Numbered from the stretch's first letter, positions 1-6,832 are shown. The stretch: DNA of 7,122 nt from an uncultured Clostridia bacterium (GCA_947175045.1 CAMWLH010000103.1:1-7122); one strand, 5' to 3'. A program made the numbers and translations. Notes: generated from the sequence alone by a model not told the origin.

Positions 1-189
1 TGGGGGATTATCCGGCGCCTCCGCCTTAGCTTCGTAGGACCGCTCCGCCGTTTTTTTGCGCTTTGCCGCGGGCTTGTCCTTTACTGCGTCGGGATTCTTA
101 GCCGCCCTGCGGCCACCCGTATTTTTGGGAGGGATTACCGCTGTTTCCGCCCTTTTTTCGGGCTCTGATTCTTTATTAAATCGGCTCAT
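1..189 (-). CDS. Partial Lys/Ala-rich protein encoded with ParA (N-terminal 63 residues)
   Basis: The start codon is fused to the parA stop in an ATGA overlap (ATG at 189-187, TGA at 188-186), so translation is almost certainly coupled to parA; I see no good ribosome site of its own. The 63 visible residues begin MSRFNKESEPEKRAET and are rich in Lys, Arg, Ala, Glu and Pro, with basic clusters such as GGRRAAKN and AAKRKKTAERS. This looks disordered and possibly nucleic-acid binding. The gene continues past base 1, so its domain content is unknown. Position predicts a ParB-like or adaptor partner of ParA, but the visible part has neither the ParB N-terminal ParA-activating style nor the start of a ParB/Srx nuclease-like domain. 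The reading frame is secure; the function is not known. Confidence 0.75.
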   Translation of the reverse strand, partial: MSRFNKESEPEKRAETAVIPPKNTGGRRAAKNPDAVKDKPAAKRKKTAERSYEAKAEAPDNPP

Positions 190-959
190 TTTTTACGTTT
201 ACCGCCCGCGCCGATAAGCTCCTTTACAAAGCTCTTGTACTCCTGCGCGGATTTTGACTTGGGTGAATAGGTCATTATGCTCTCGCCGTGGGCGGGCGCT
301 TCGGCTATCGCCACGCTGGCGCTGATGCGGGTCTTGAAAATGCGGCTGTCAAGCTGCTCCGCTATCATAGCCGCAAGCTCCTCAACCTCCCGCGTGAGCA
401 TAAAGTGGGAGTTGTATTTGTTCAGCAGTATTCCCGCGACTTTAAGAGATTTGTTGTAGTAGCGCTGCACCGCGAAAATAGTCTGCTTGAGCTGCGCTAT
501 GCCCTGAAGCGACAAGATCTCGCACAGCATGGGTATCACAAGCTCGTCCGACGCGGTATAGGCGTTGATGGTCAGCACCGACAATGCCGGAGGAGTGTCC
601 AGTATTATAAAGTCATAGCTGTCCTTTACCATGCCGAGCTGCTCACTGAGCACATACTCGCGCCCGACACCCGTCATCTCCAGCTCCAGACCCGACAACA
701 GTATATTCGACGGCACAACGTCGCACACACCGCCCTGCTGTATGGCATCGGAAAGCTCACAGTTGCCCTTGAGAACGTCGTAGATGGTAAAGCTGTCGTC
801 CGCCTCTACCCCAAGACTGAAGCTGAGATTTCCCTGCGGGTCGAGATCGACAGCCAGTACACGTTTGCCCATCTGCGCCAGGCAGCCGCAGATGGCGCTG
901 CACGTTGTGGTCTTTCCCACACCGCCCTTCTGATTAGTTACAGCAATTGTTCTTGCCAA
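186..959 (-). CDS. parA: ParA/Soj-family ATPase (MinD/ParA P-loop ATPase)
   Basis: This 257-residue protein is a full-length short ParA without an N-terminal helix-turn-helix domain. The deviant Walker A motif KGGVGKTT is at residues 11-18 with signature Lys11, the A' motif DLDPQG is at 38-43, and Walker B FIILDTPP is at 117-124. The C-terminal SVAIAEAPAHGESI (about 215-228) matches the family's EAP-S/A-hG region. Family members dimerise on ATP, bind DNA nonspecifically and move or position DNA or protein cargo when a ParB-like partner stimulates hydrolysis. The Arg often seen in the VRLSEAP stretch of Soj is Ala here. The start is TTG at 959-957, chosen because GGAGG lies 7 nt upstream. The gene overlaps the next one by ATGA. 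It follows the cyclase gene after a 69-nt gap that contains a hairpin. ParA family membership is near certain; its cargo (chromosome, integrated element or protein cluster) is not shown. Confidence 0.95.
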   Translation of the reverse strand: MARTIAVTNQKGGVGKTTTCSAICGCLAQMGKRVLAVDLDPQGNLSFSLGVEADDSFTIYDVLKGNCELSDAIQQGGVCDVVPSNILLSGLELEMTGVGREYVLSEQLGMVKDSYDFIILDTPPALSVLTINAYTASDELVIPMLCEILSLQGIAQLKQTIFAVQRYYNKSLKVAGILLNKYNSHFMLTREVEELAAMIAEQLDSRIFKTRISASVAIAEAPAHGESIMTYSPKSKSAQEYKSFVKELIGAGGKRKK

Positions 960-966
960 AATAATT

Positions 967-971
967 CCTCC
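967..971 (-). promoter_or_regulatory. Ribosome binding site of parA
   Basis: GGAGG on the minus strand lies 7 nt before a TTG codon. It is the strongest Shine-Dalgarno sequence in the window and fixes the non-ATG start of parA. It begins only 2 nt after the T-run of the hairpin at 978-1008. Confidence 0.85.
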
Positions 972-973
972 AT

Positions 974-1008
974 AAAACAGGGGCGCACAAAACTATTGTC
1001 CGCCCCTG
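974..1008 (-). terminator. Terminator-like hairpin between the cyclase gene and parA
   Basis: On the minus strand CAGGGGCG (1008-1001) pairs perfectly with CGCCCCTG (985-978). Inside it there is a single G-G mismatch, then ACAA paired with TTGT and a 5-nt loop. Four Ts follow (977-974). It starts 20 nt after the cyclase stop, the right place for an intrinsic terminator, although the T-run is short. It also sits directly in front of the parA ribosome site, so it may act as a leaky terminator or leader element for parA. I found no convincing promoter between the stem and parA. Confidence 0.65.
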
Positions 1009-1028
1009 AAACTTATTCATTTGCAGGC

Positions 1029-3065
1029 TTACTGCTCTGCTTCTTCGGGCACGCCGTTGCTGTAATAGCCCTCGGGGTCGACATACTCGCCGCTTGCGCT
1101 GTCCTCCGGCATATAAACGTGGTAGTTCATCTTACCGTTCTTCTTTACAAAGTACATTGCCGTGTCCGCATAGCTCAGCAGCTCGTTAGCGTCGTCGGAA
1201 TGCTCGGGACAATACGCGATACCTATGGATATCTTGACGTTTATCATCGTGCCGTCGGAAGCTACATAGCCGTTGTTAAGCTGGTCGATGATATCCATCG
1301 CGATATTTTCAAGATTAGCTATATCCTCCTGGTTGGTGTAGCACAGTACGAACTCATCGCCGCCGAAGCGTCCCGCGAATCCGCCTCTGTCGTCTACCTT
1401 GGTGCGGATAGTGTCCGCAACGAAGCGAATGACCTCGTCTCCCACGGAGTGACCGTATCTGTCGTTGATGAACTTGAAATCGTCCACGTCAAGGAACATC
1501 GCGCCGACCTTATTCTGCCCGCGTCTTTCAAGCTCGGAGGTAAAGGTTCTGATAAAGGTGTTGCGGTTGTAGAGCTGTGACAGGAAGTCGTAGCTCGCAC
1601 GCTCGGAGAGCTGAAGCTCCATCTTCTTCTCGTTGTCGATATCCGTCATAACTCCGATAACTCTCAGCGGCTCGCTGAGTCTGTCGGTAATACATACCGC
1701 GCGCAGAAGCACCCAGATCACAGTGCCGTGGACGGTGGTGAGCTGATACTCCGCGCTGAAGCTGTTCTTGTTTTTCAGCAGAGAGTTGATGTCGCGCTTA
1801 TAGCGCTCCGCGTCCTCCGAACTCATCAGTGAGTCGATAAATCTGCCGTTTGACAGCGTGGAATCCGCGGGTCTCAAGTTGAATTTCGCGAGAGTGTTGG
1901 CAGAAACATACATGAACTCCTTGTGGAAATCCCACTCGAACAGCATATTATCGGACAACTCCGCGATAGTGCGGTGACGCTCCTCGCTCAAATATATCTC
2001 ATCAAGCAGATCGTTGAAGGAACGCTGGATATCGTCGAGCTCGCTTCTGCCCCTCTTTACGTCAAAGCGTATCTCCGTGCCGCCCTCGTCGTTTGCGATG
2101 GCGCTCATTGTCTTAAGCATATCGTGTATCTTGCCGATAAATCTGGCGATGATCACCATAGCGATAAGCGAAACTATAATGCAGGCAACCGCTATAACTC
2201 CCCAACCGATAAGGTTGGTGGATGCCGCAAAGGTGCCGAACTTGCCGCTGTCAGCCACGCCGACCCAGCGCCATGAGGTAACGTTGGGGATAATTCCCGC
2301 GGAATACTCATACCTGCTCATTCCCGCGGTATACATGGTGTCGTAGCCGTTTATATCGGTAACGCTGCCGGTATTCGCAAATATCTCGTCCTTTGCCGAG
2401 CCGAAGGAGCCGTCCTTTGTAACTGCGCCGTCGCCCGCGAAATTGACCGCGTTCCCGTCCTCGTCAAGAAGCACAAGGTGTGCGCCGTTCAGATATGTAC
2501 CCGAAAGCGCCTGACCTATACCGCTTTCAGGAGCTACCGATATTACCGTGCAGACATAGCCCAGTTCGCCGCCCGTTTTGGTGTCGGGATCGGCATAGAT
2601 AGGCTTTGACACGAAGAAAGCGTCGGTCTTGTAGCTTTCCCACGACTTAAGCGAGGATACCGCCGGCATACCGTCTGCGTTAAAATGCTCAAAACTGCCG
2701 CTCATAGAACCGCTGCCCGAAGCAAGAATATTACCGCTCGATCCGATAATAAGAATATCTATAATATCCTTATCCGCCGCGTCAAACGCGTCCAATACTC
2801 CGTCCGCCGAGTCGCCGCCCTCGCTTGCCGTCTTAATGACGGGCTCCAGCTTTGACAGCGTGCTCGTCACCGACACATAGTCCGTGAAAATCTGATCCAC
2901 CGCCGAAGATTTCGACAGCGATACCGTTTTCAGCGTGTCGAGCTTTGCGCTTTTCTCATAGCCGATTATCGAAAAAGTCCCCACCGCTCCCACAACAAGA
3001 GCGGGAACTATCGCGAAAACCAACAGTATCAGCGTTAAAGAGAACTTCAATTTTGCGTTGCCCAT
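1029..3065 (-). CDS. Membrane diguanylate cyclase: dCache sensor, PAS, GGDEF
   Basis: This protein would convert two GTP to cyclic-di-GMP. I chose the ATG at 3065 (678 residues) because GGGGG at 3079-3075 is 9 nt away; the ATG at 3071 would leave only 3 nt. A transmembrane helix spans about residues 8-30. An extracellular region of about 250 residues follows, built like a double-Cache ligand sensor (for example DILIIGSSGNILASG, and later SWRWVGVAD). A second helix covers about 284-308. A HAMP-like linker, a PAS domain with PAC-type end (about 363-480) and a GGDEF domain (about 493-650) complete it. The GGDEF domain starts at DFLSQLYNR and has an intact GRFGGDEF with GGDEF at 568-572, so it should be active. 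The usual RxxD inhibitory site five residues before GGDEF is absent, so product feedback may be missing. There is no EAL or HD-GYP domain. It lies 46 nt behind the PilZ gene, probably in one transcript. The ligand is unknown. Confidence 0.93.
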   Translation of the reverse strand: MGNAKLKFSLTLILLVFAIVPALVVGAVGTFSIIGYEKSAKLDTLKTVSLSKSSAVDQIFTDYVSVTSTLSKLEPVIKTASEGGDSADGVLDAFDAADKDIIDILIIGSSGNILASGSGSMSGSFEHFNADGMPAVSSLKSWESYKTDAFFVSKPIYADPDTKTGGELGYVCTVISVAPESGIGQALSGTYLNGAHLVLLDEDGNAVNFAGDGAVTKDGSFGSAKDEIFANTGSVTDINGYDTMYTAGMSRYEYSAGIIPNVTSWRWVGVADSGKFGTFAASTNLIGWGVIAVACIIVSLIAMVIIARFIGKIHDMLKTMSAIANDEGGTEIRFDVKRGRSELDDIQRSFNDLLDEIYLSEERHRTIAELSDNMLFEWDFHKEFMYVSANTLAKFNLRPADSTLSNGRFIDSLMSSEDAERYKRDINSLLKNKNSFSAEYQLTTVHGTVIWVLLRAVCITDRLSEPLRVIGVMTDIDNEKKMELQLSERASYDFLSQLYNRNTFIRTFTSELERRGQNKVGAMFLDVDDFKFINDRYGHSVGDEVIRFVADTIRTKVDDRGGFAGRFGGDEFVLCYTNQEDIANLENIAMDIIDQLNNGYVASDGTMINVKISIGIAYCPEHSDDANELLSYADTAMYFVKKNGKMNYHVYMPEDSASGEYVDPEGYYSNGVPEEAEQ

Positions 3066-3073
3066 TACCATTA

Positions 3074-3080
3074 TCCCCCT
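3074..3080 (-). promoter_or_regulatory. Ribosome binding site deciding the cyclase start
   Basis: AGGGGGA on the minus strand lies 8-9 nt before the second of two near-adjacent in-frame ATGs (3065) and only 2-3 nt before the first (3071). Spacing favours the second ATG and removes two residues from the longest reading frame. Confidence 0.65.
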
Positions 3081-3111
3081 GAATAAAAAAATCTGTCGCC
3101 GAACCTATATA

Positions 3112-3786
3112 TCAATCTTCCATATCACTGGCAATATCCTTTTGCCGCATAGAGGACTGTACTGCGTAAATATATTTTCCGATATAGTCCTCCTGCGCCG
3201 CGGTAAGCCCTATAAACTCGCAGCCGTAGCCCGTCACGTTCCCGTCACGGTCACGCTGCACGCGCAATACATGCGCCATAGCGTTGAGCCTGTAATCCTT
3301 GAACAGGTCTATCTCCACGCACACCGCATCGTCGCTGTCGAACTGATAGCCGGAACTCATAAATATGCCGCCGATATTTATATCCTGTATCTCGATAGGC
3401 TCGGGAACGTCAAAACGCACCGTATCCTCTCCTCGCACAAAGAAAAGCGCGCGTCCCTCTTCCTCGACACGTATCTTGAAATACCGCCGTCTTTCCTTGA
3501 GCACCTTGGTGTCGTCGAAAGCGAACACCTTTACATTAAGCTGCGTGTCCATCGATATTGTAACGCAGCCGTTATATCTGATCCTTTCGCCCGCCTTTGT
3601 GGATACCACCGCATAGACCCGTGCGTCCCTTTCAAGCTCCGCGAGGTTTCTTCCCTTTATTATTAAAATACTGTCCTCATCACTGTTGAGATTTTTCGGA
3701 AAAACGAAACCCTTTTCCGCTGCAACGACAACCGTGCCGTTAGTGTCCAGTATCTCAATTTTTCTTATCTTATTACTGAATAACAA
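3112..3786 (-). CDS. YcgR-like PilZ-domain c-di-GMP receptor
   Basis: This 224-residue soluble protein has a YcgR-type N-terminal domain (about 1-95) and a PilZ domain (about 98-210). PilZ domains bind cyclic-di-GMP through an RxxxR loop and a D/NxSxxG strand. Here the loop is ERRRYFKIR (98-106), where R100 lines up with the first Arg and K104 replaces the second. The second motif is DINIGG (135-140), with Asn137 in the usual Ser position. The late GYGCEFIGL (187-194) is typical of the fold. Both substitutions are conservative, so binding is plausible but not certain. The first in-frame start after an upstream TAA is TTG at 3786-3784; AAAGGG lies 11 nt before it, which is rather long. The cyclase gene begins 46 nt downstream, so sensor enzyme and receptor are likely co-made. 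No flagellar or cellulose gene is near, so the target is unknown. Confidence 0.88.
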   Translation of the reverse strand: MLFSNKIRKIEILDTNGTVVVAAEKGFVFPKNLNSDEDSILIIKGRNLAELERDARVYAVVSTKAGERIRYNGCVTISMDTQLNVKVFAFDDTKVLKERRRYFKIRVEEEGRALFFVRGEDTVRFDVPEPIEIQDINIGGIFMSSGYQFDSDDAVCVEIDLFKDYRLNAMAHVLRVQRDRDGNVTGYGCEFIGLTAAQEDYIGKYIYAVQSSMRQKDIASDMED

Positions 3787-3797
3787 ACCGCACTCAA

Positions 3798-3803
3798 CCC
3801 TTT
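3798..3803 (-). promoter_or_regulatory. Probable ribosome binding site of the PilZ gene
   Basis: AAAGGG on the minus strand is the only Shine-Dalgarno-like match near the TTG at 3786. The 11-nt spacing is at the long end, so this start is less secure than the others in the window. Confidence 0.45.
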
Positions 3804-3891
3804 ATATGTATATTTTTTACCGCTCTGCGCCGTGTCCTCATATTGCTTATCCGTCATTTGGCGCATTTTATGGCAGAATAGTCATACTTAC

Positions 3892-3920
3892 ATTATACAG
3901 TATTTACTTTAAGAAATCAA
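3892..3920 (-). promoter_or_regulatory. Sigma-A type promoter for the PilZ-cyclase operon
   Basis: On the minus strand the -35 box TTGATT (3920-3915) and the perfect -10 box TATAAT (3897-3892) are separated by exactly 17 nt. Transcription would begin near 3885, leaving a leader of about 100 nt before the PilZ TTG start. It points at the PilZ gene, which has no closer candidate. The -35 box matches the consensus at four of six positions. I saw no GEMM-type c-di-GMP riboswitch in the leader. Confidence 0.8.
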
Positions 3921-4046
3921 GGGATATTACCCATTTTCTAAAAATTGAACAGTTTTTTTTGATATTTTTGGGCACAACTGCCAACTACTGCTTTAACATC
4001 TTGTTTACTATGCCTAATTTGATAATTTTAAAGAATTTCAAAATTC

Positions 4047-4065
4047 CAGCGCGGGCTTTGCGCTG
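4047..4065 (-). terminator. Possible terminator hairpin after the lipoprotein gene
   Basis: CAGCGC and GCGCTG form a perfect 6-bp stem with a 7-nt loop, 66 nt beyond the lipoprotein stop. On the minus strand the stem is followed by GGAATTTTG, a poor T-run. On the plus strand it is followed by ATCTTTTTC, which is better, but no plus-strand gene is present. A second stem (4060-4079) shares one arm. Termination here is plausible from position, and weak from sequence. Confidence 0.4.
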
Positions 4066-4130
4066 ATCTTTTTCAGCACGGCTTTTATACGGCAACACAG
4101 CACCGCGGGAACTTTTTGCAGACCATGATT

Positions 4131-4760
4131 TTATTCTGCCTTGGAGAGCATATTCCCAAGCTCAAGCCCGCTGTCCTTGTCCGAATATATAAGCTGAACC
4201 GAATACACGTCGCCGTCCAGTTCGAACATAAACATTTCCTGCGCCATCTCAAACCGCGGCTCTTCCTCATCCGATATGTACAGCTCAAAGAAGGACAGCC
4301 AGCCCTCGAGTCCGCCTATCTCCGTAAGATCGAAAACGCTGTTGGAGCCCGTTCTGTAACCGCTCGCCTGATAGTCAAAAAGCGTATCGTTATGCAGCGT
4401 GCGCGCCAGCGCCTCAAGCGAGGGGCGCTCCTCTCCGCCCGTCATATCCTGTGCCGTCACCAGCAGCAGCGCGGTGCTGTCCTCGGATACCGCATAGGCT
4501 ATGTACTGCTCGCCCATTTCCTCAAGCGCCTTTTTCATATCCTCCGCGCTGTCAAACTCGCCCGAATACTGCGGGTACATTTCCTCGTATATATCCTTTC
4601 CCGTCATAGCGCTCCAGCCCTCGGGAATATTCAGCCGAAGCTGCGCGGACATTATTATTACATCATTACCGTCCATACGGGCGCTTTCTTTTGCGGCGCA
4701 GCCCGACATAAAAATAACTCCCGCGAGGGCTAACGCGCAGAGCCTTTTTTCTTTACCCAT
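4131..4760 (-). CDS. Small secreted lipoprotein of unknown function
   Basis: This 209-residue protein has a lipoprotein signal peptide: basic MGKEKR, a short hydrophobic stretch CALALAGVIF, and the lipobox-like MSGC with Cys21 as the lipidated residue (Met at -3 is slightly unusual). It should be anchored to the outer face of the membrane. I chose ATG 4760 because GGAG at 4770-4767 is 6 nt away; the TTG at 4763 would be only 3 nt away. The mature part is acidic. It contains LRLNIPEGWSAMTG (about 42-55) and ends in a strand-rich region, FMFELDGDVYSVQLIY. That order, a LPEGW-like strand early and a late strand pair, recalls PsbP/DcrB-like domains, but this is a guess from shape. The gene overlaps the pseudouridine synthase gene by 8 nt and is the last gene of the operon. 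Confidence 0.87.
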   Translation of the reverse strand: MGKEKRLCALALAGVIFMSGCAAKESARMDGNDVIIMSAQLRLNIPEGWSAMTGKDIYEEMYPQYSGEFDSAEDMKKALEEMGEQYIAYAVSEDSTALLLVTAQDMTGGEERPSLEALARTLHNDTLFDYQASGYRTGSNSVFDLTEIGGLEGWLSFFELYISDEEEPRFEMAQEMFMFELDGDVYSVQLIYSDKDSGLELGNMLSKAE

Positions 4761-5610
4761 CAAGTGCTCCTTTCAATTGCAGCAGTGATCTTATATCCTC
4801 GGGAAGCGGCGCGGAGACCCTTACTACCTCCCGTGTTACCGGGTGGATCAGCTCCGTCTCGCCGCAGTGCAGAGCCTGGCGGTCAATGCTCCCGTCGCCG
4901 CCGTATAGCCTGTCACCGCACAGCGGGTATCCTATATGCGACATATGCACCCGTATCTGGTGCGTCCGCCCCGTTTCAAGCCGTATTTTCAGCAGTGTTC
5001 TGCCGTTGACCCGCTCTATCGGCTCGTAGTGCGTTACGGCGGACTTTCCGTCGGATCTTACGCAGCGCTTTATAATGCTTTCGCTCTCCCTTGCTATCGG
5101 CAGATCAACCGTTCCGCCCCGCTCAACATTCCCCATAACCACCGCAAAGTAAACCTTTTTCAGCTCCGCCAGACCCGCCGCGGCGAGCCGGTTTTTGGCG
5201 CATACGCACAGCCCCGAGGTGTCGCGGTCGAGCCTGTTTATCGGTCGGAACGGGATATCGGGAAACCGCGCCGCGAAAGCGTTTGCCAGCGTATCGTCAT
5301 AATGCCGTATCGACGGGTGTACTGCCAGAAACGGCGGCTTATCGTAAATAATTATATCCTCGTCCTCGTAGACGGCTTCGACCCTTATATTCCCATTAGG
5401 GACTGCCCCGCCACGATCCTCCATCACGACCCGTATCAAATCTCCCTCGCGAACCCTGTCCACACTGCGGAGAAGCTCACCCCCGCGTGTAAGTCCGCCG
5501 CTGCGCTTAAGCACGGTCACCATGCGGCGGGAAAAACCGCGCGCTCTCAAAAAGTCCAGAGCCGTCATGTTATCCTCGGACGGCTCCGCGGTCAGCAGCA
5601 GCTCCCTCAT
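4753..5610 (-). CDS. RluA-family RNA pseudouridine synthase
   Basis: This 285-residue enzyme would isomerise uridine to pseudouridine in ribosomal or transfer RNA. Catalytic Asp128 lies in NRLDRDTSGL (125-134), the RluA motif II; the His often found first is Asn, a common variant in Clostridia. GRTHQIRVH (214-222) is the second family signature. YEDEDIIIYDKPPFLAVHPS (81-100) is motif I. The N-terminal 20-62 (LDFLRARGFSRRMV to GDLIRV) is a short S4-like RNA-binding domain. Length is normal for RluA/RluD-type proteins of this phylum. The ATG overlaps the DHHW gene stop as ATGA and has no clear ribosome site, which suggests translational coupling; the 3' end overlaps the lipoprotein gene. The exact uridine target cannot be read from sequence, so I give no gene symbol. 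Its place between two exported-protein genes is probably operon chance. Confidence 0.95.
   Translation of the reverse strand: MRELLLTAEPSEDNMTALDFLRARGFSRRMVTVLKRSGGLTRGGELLRSVDRVREGDLIRVVMEDRGGAVPNGNIRVEAVYEDEDIIIYDKPPFLAVHPSIRHYDDTLANAFAARFPDIPFRPINRLDRDTSGLCVCAKNRLAAAGLAELKKVYFAVVMGNVERGGTVDLPIARESESIIKRCVRSDGKSAVTHYEPIERVNGRTLLKIRLETGRTHQIRVHMSHIGYPLCGDRLYGGDGSIDRQALHCGETELIHPVTREVVRVSAPLPEDIRSLLQLKGALDG
4767..4773 (-). promoter_or_regulatory. Ribosome binding site of the lipoprotein gene
   Basis: AAAGGAG on the minus strand lies inside the last codons of the upstream pseudouridine synthase gene, 6 nt before the ATG at 4760. It decides between the two adjacent possible starts. Confidence 0.75.
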
Positions 5611-6821
5611 CGTGTAAGCATCAGCTTGGGGAGATTTCTGTCTCCCGCGAAGGAGATAACGTTAAAACTCATCAGCACTTGGGAATAATCGCTGACATTT
5701 ATCGAGAAATAATCCAACCCGACATTGATATACCGCATATCGACCATGGTTATTTTACTGTAATGCTTGGACAGGAACGGCACCAGGCTGTGGGCGTAGC
5801 TGTCCTTTATCAGCAGCAGGCTCCTGCCGTTGTCAACATTGGTCTCAATGGTTATCAAGGGAGCGTTGCTGCCCGTAAAGCTGGAGTACTTGTCCTTTAC
5901 CTCCAGATAATCCCTTACATAAAGGCTGTCGTACTCGGTTCTCTCCCGCCCGTCGAATACCGTCATCTTCACCGTCGGCTCGTTTGACGCGAGGTGGTAA
6001 TAATCAATGCTGTCGGGGGTAACGCCGCTGTCTAAGGTCCTTGAAAACAGAGTTCCGCGGAAGCCGCTGCTCGCGGTCTCTATATTGAACGAATTGAGCC
6101 CGTAAGCGCTGTACCCGAGCTGCCGAGCTGCCGCCGCGTAGGCGTAATACGCTCCCAGACTTGTCCAGTGATGATCCGTGCGATAGTAAATATACTCGTC
6201 GCGGTGACCCGAAAGATAGCTCAGACAATCTATCGAGGTAAGATTTTCCGTCTTGGCGTAGCACCCCTCAATAAACGCCTTTTCACTCAGATACCCGCCG
6301 TAGGAGGGCATAAGCGACGAATATATCTCCTGCGAGGTGGGGGCGAGCATAAAATACATCGGCACATCGGGGAATTTCGCCGCGAACCCATTCAAGGCAT
6401 CCAAAGACTTATTTACCGTTTCCTCGTCGTACTCCCTGAACACCTGTATCATTCGGTCGTCGGCAGTGTAGACCTCGTTTATCTCCTGCTTTCCCGCAAG
6501 ACGCTCCATACGGTTCGACGCAACGACCCACAGCTCGCGCCCCGCCAGATGATCCGACAGATAGGTCTCGATATCGTCCATATAGCTCGCGTCCTCGCGC
6601 TCCGTGATATAGCTCCACTTTACCGACTTTATCACATCGGAGAGATTCTCCGCCTTGTTCAGCTTATTACTGTCAACAAGCGTCGGGAGCTTCTGGAGCG
6701 TCCGATTTTCATTCTCGCTGCGCTCCTGCTTGGGCAGCGCCAGCGTAACTATCGGCACCGCAAGCAGCACAATGGAAAACAGCGCTATCATCAGCTTCTG
6801 AGGCGTCATTTTAAAATTCAT
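5607..6821 (-). CDS. DHHW-family membrane-anchored protein (AlgX/AlgJ-like SGNH fold)
   Basis: This 404-residue protein has one N-terminal membrane helix (about 10-29), so the bulk faces outside. It carries the name-giving motif TDHHWT (215-220) followed by SLGAYYAYAA, then FRGTLFSR (254-261) and LLIKDSYAHSLVPFL (336-350). In the related AlgX/AlgJ SGNH proteins, an Asp-x-His pair and a Ser form the catalytic set for O-acetylation of exopolysaccharide; here D216, H218 and S341 are the likely equivalents. Members usually sit beside an MBOAT acyltransferase, but none is in the window; it could lie upstream beyond base 7122. The ATG at 6821 has AGGAG 6 nt before it. The gene is first of a three-gene operon and overlaps the next by ATGA. 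An acetyl-transfer role is inference; a noncatalytic sugar-binding role is also possible. Confidence 0.9.
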   Translation of the reverse strand: MNFKMTPQKLMIALFSIVLLAVPIVTLALPKQERSENENRTLQKLPTLVDSNKLNKAENLSDVIKSVKWSYITEREDASYMDDIETYLSDHLAGRELWVVASNRMERLAGKQEINEVYTADDRMIQVFREYDEETVNKSLDALNGFAAKFPDVPMYFMLAPTSQEIYSSLMPSYGGYLSEKAFIEGCYAKTENLTSIDCLSYLSGHRDEYIYYRTDHHWTSLGAYYAYAAAARQLGYSAYGLNSFNIETASSGFRGTLFSRTLDSGVTPDSIDYYHLASNEPTVKMTVFDGRERTEYDSLYVRDYLEVKDKYSSFTGSNAPLITIETNVDNGRSLLLIKDSYAHSLVPFLSKHYSKITMVDMRYINVGLDYFSINVSDYSQVLMSFNVISFAGDRNLPKLMLTR

Positions 6822-6827
6822 CTTTTT

Positions 6828-6832
6828 CTCCT
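6828..6832 (-). promoter_or_regulatory. Ribosome binding site of the DHHW gene
   Basis: AGGAG on the minus strand lies 6 nt before the ATG at 6821, a standard arrangement that confirms the start. It follows the nested inverted repeat (6844-6909) by about 12 nt. Confidence 0.85.

Larger units (their letters stand above)
3787..4130. other. AT-rich intergenic region between the two operons
   Basis: This 344-nt gap contains no convincing gene on either strand. It holds the promoter at 3892-3920, the leader of the PilZ gene and the hairpins at 4047-4079. The leader contains TGCGCC (3865-3860 on the minus strand) and its complement GGCGCA (3831-3826), which could close a loop of 28 nt. Runs of A and T at 3950-3970 and around 4020-4045 make it clearly richer in AT than the neighbouring genes. 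Confidence 0.75.

Noticed and set aside
288..1580. Plus-strand open frame of 430 codons opposite parA and the cyclase gene
   Set aside because: It lies entirely antisense to two clearly identified genes, spans the gap between them, and its protein is His/Arg/Val-rich without any family motif: a shadow of biased codon use.
3066..3111. Terminator between the PilZ and cyclase genes
   Set aside because: There is a run of seven Ts on the minus strand, but no stable stem precedes it, so the two genes are best read as one transcript.
3765..3857. Minus-strand small frame of 30 residues starting MTDKQYEDTAQSGKKY in the PilZ leader
   Set aside because: The composition looks protein-like and it would start about 28 nt after the predicted transcript start, but it has no ribosome site and overlaps the PilZ start. 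Without conservation data I do not call it.
3780..3885. GEMM-type c-di-GMP riboswitch in the PilZ leader
   Set aside because: The genetic context invites it, but I do not see the conserved GEMM core sequences or tetraloop pairing in this 100-nt leader.
4936..5688. Plus-strand open frame of 250 codons opposite the pseudouridine synthase gene
   Set aside because: Antisense to a gene with intact catalytic motifs, no ribosome site, and no recognisable domain.
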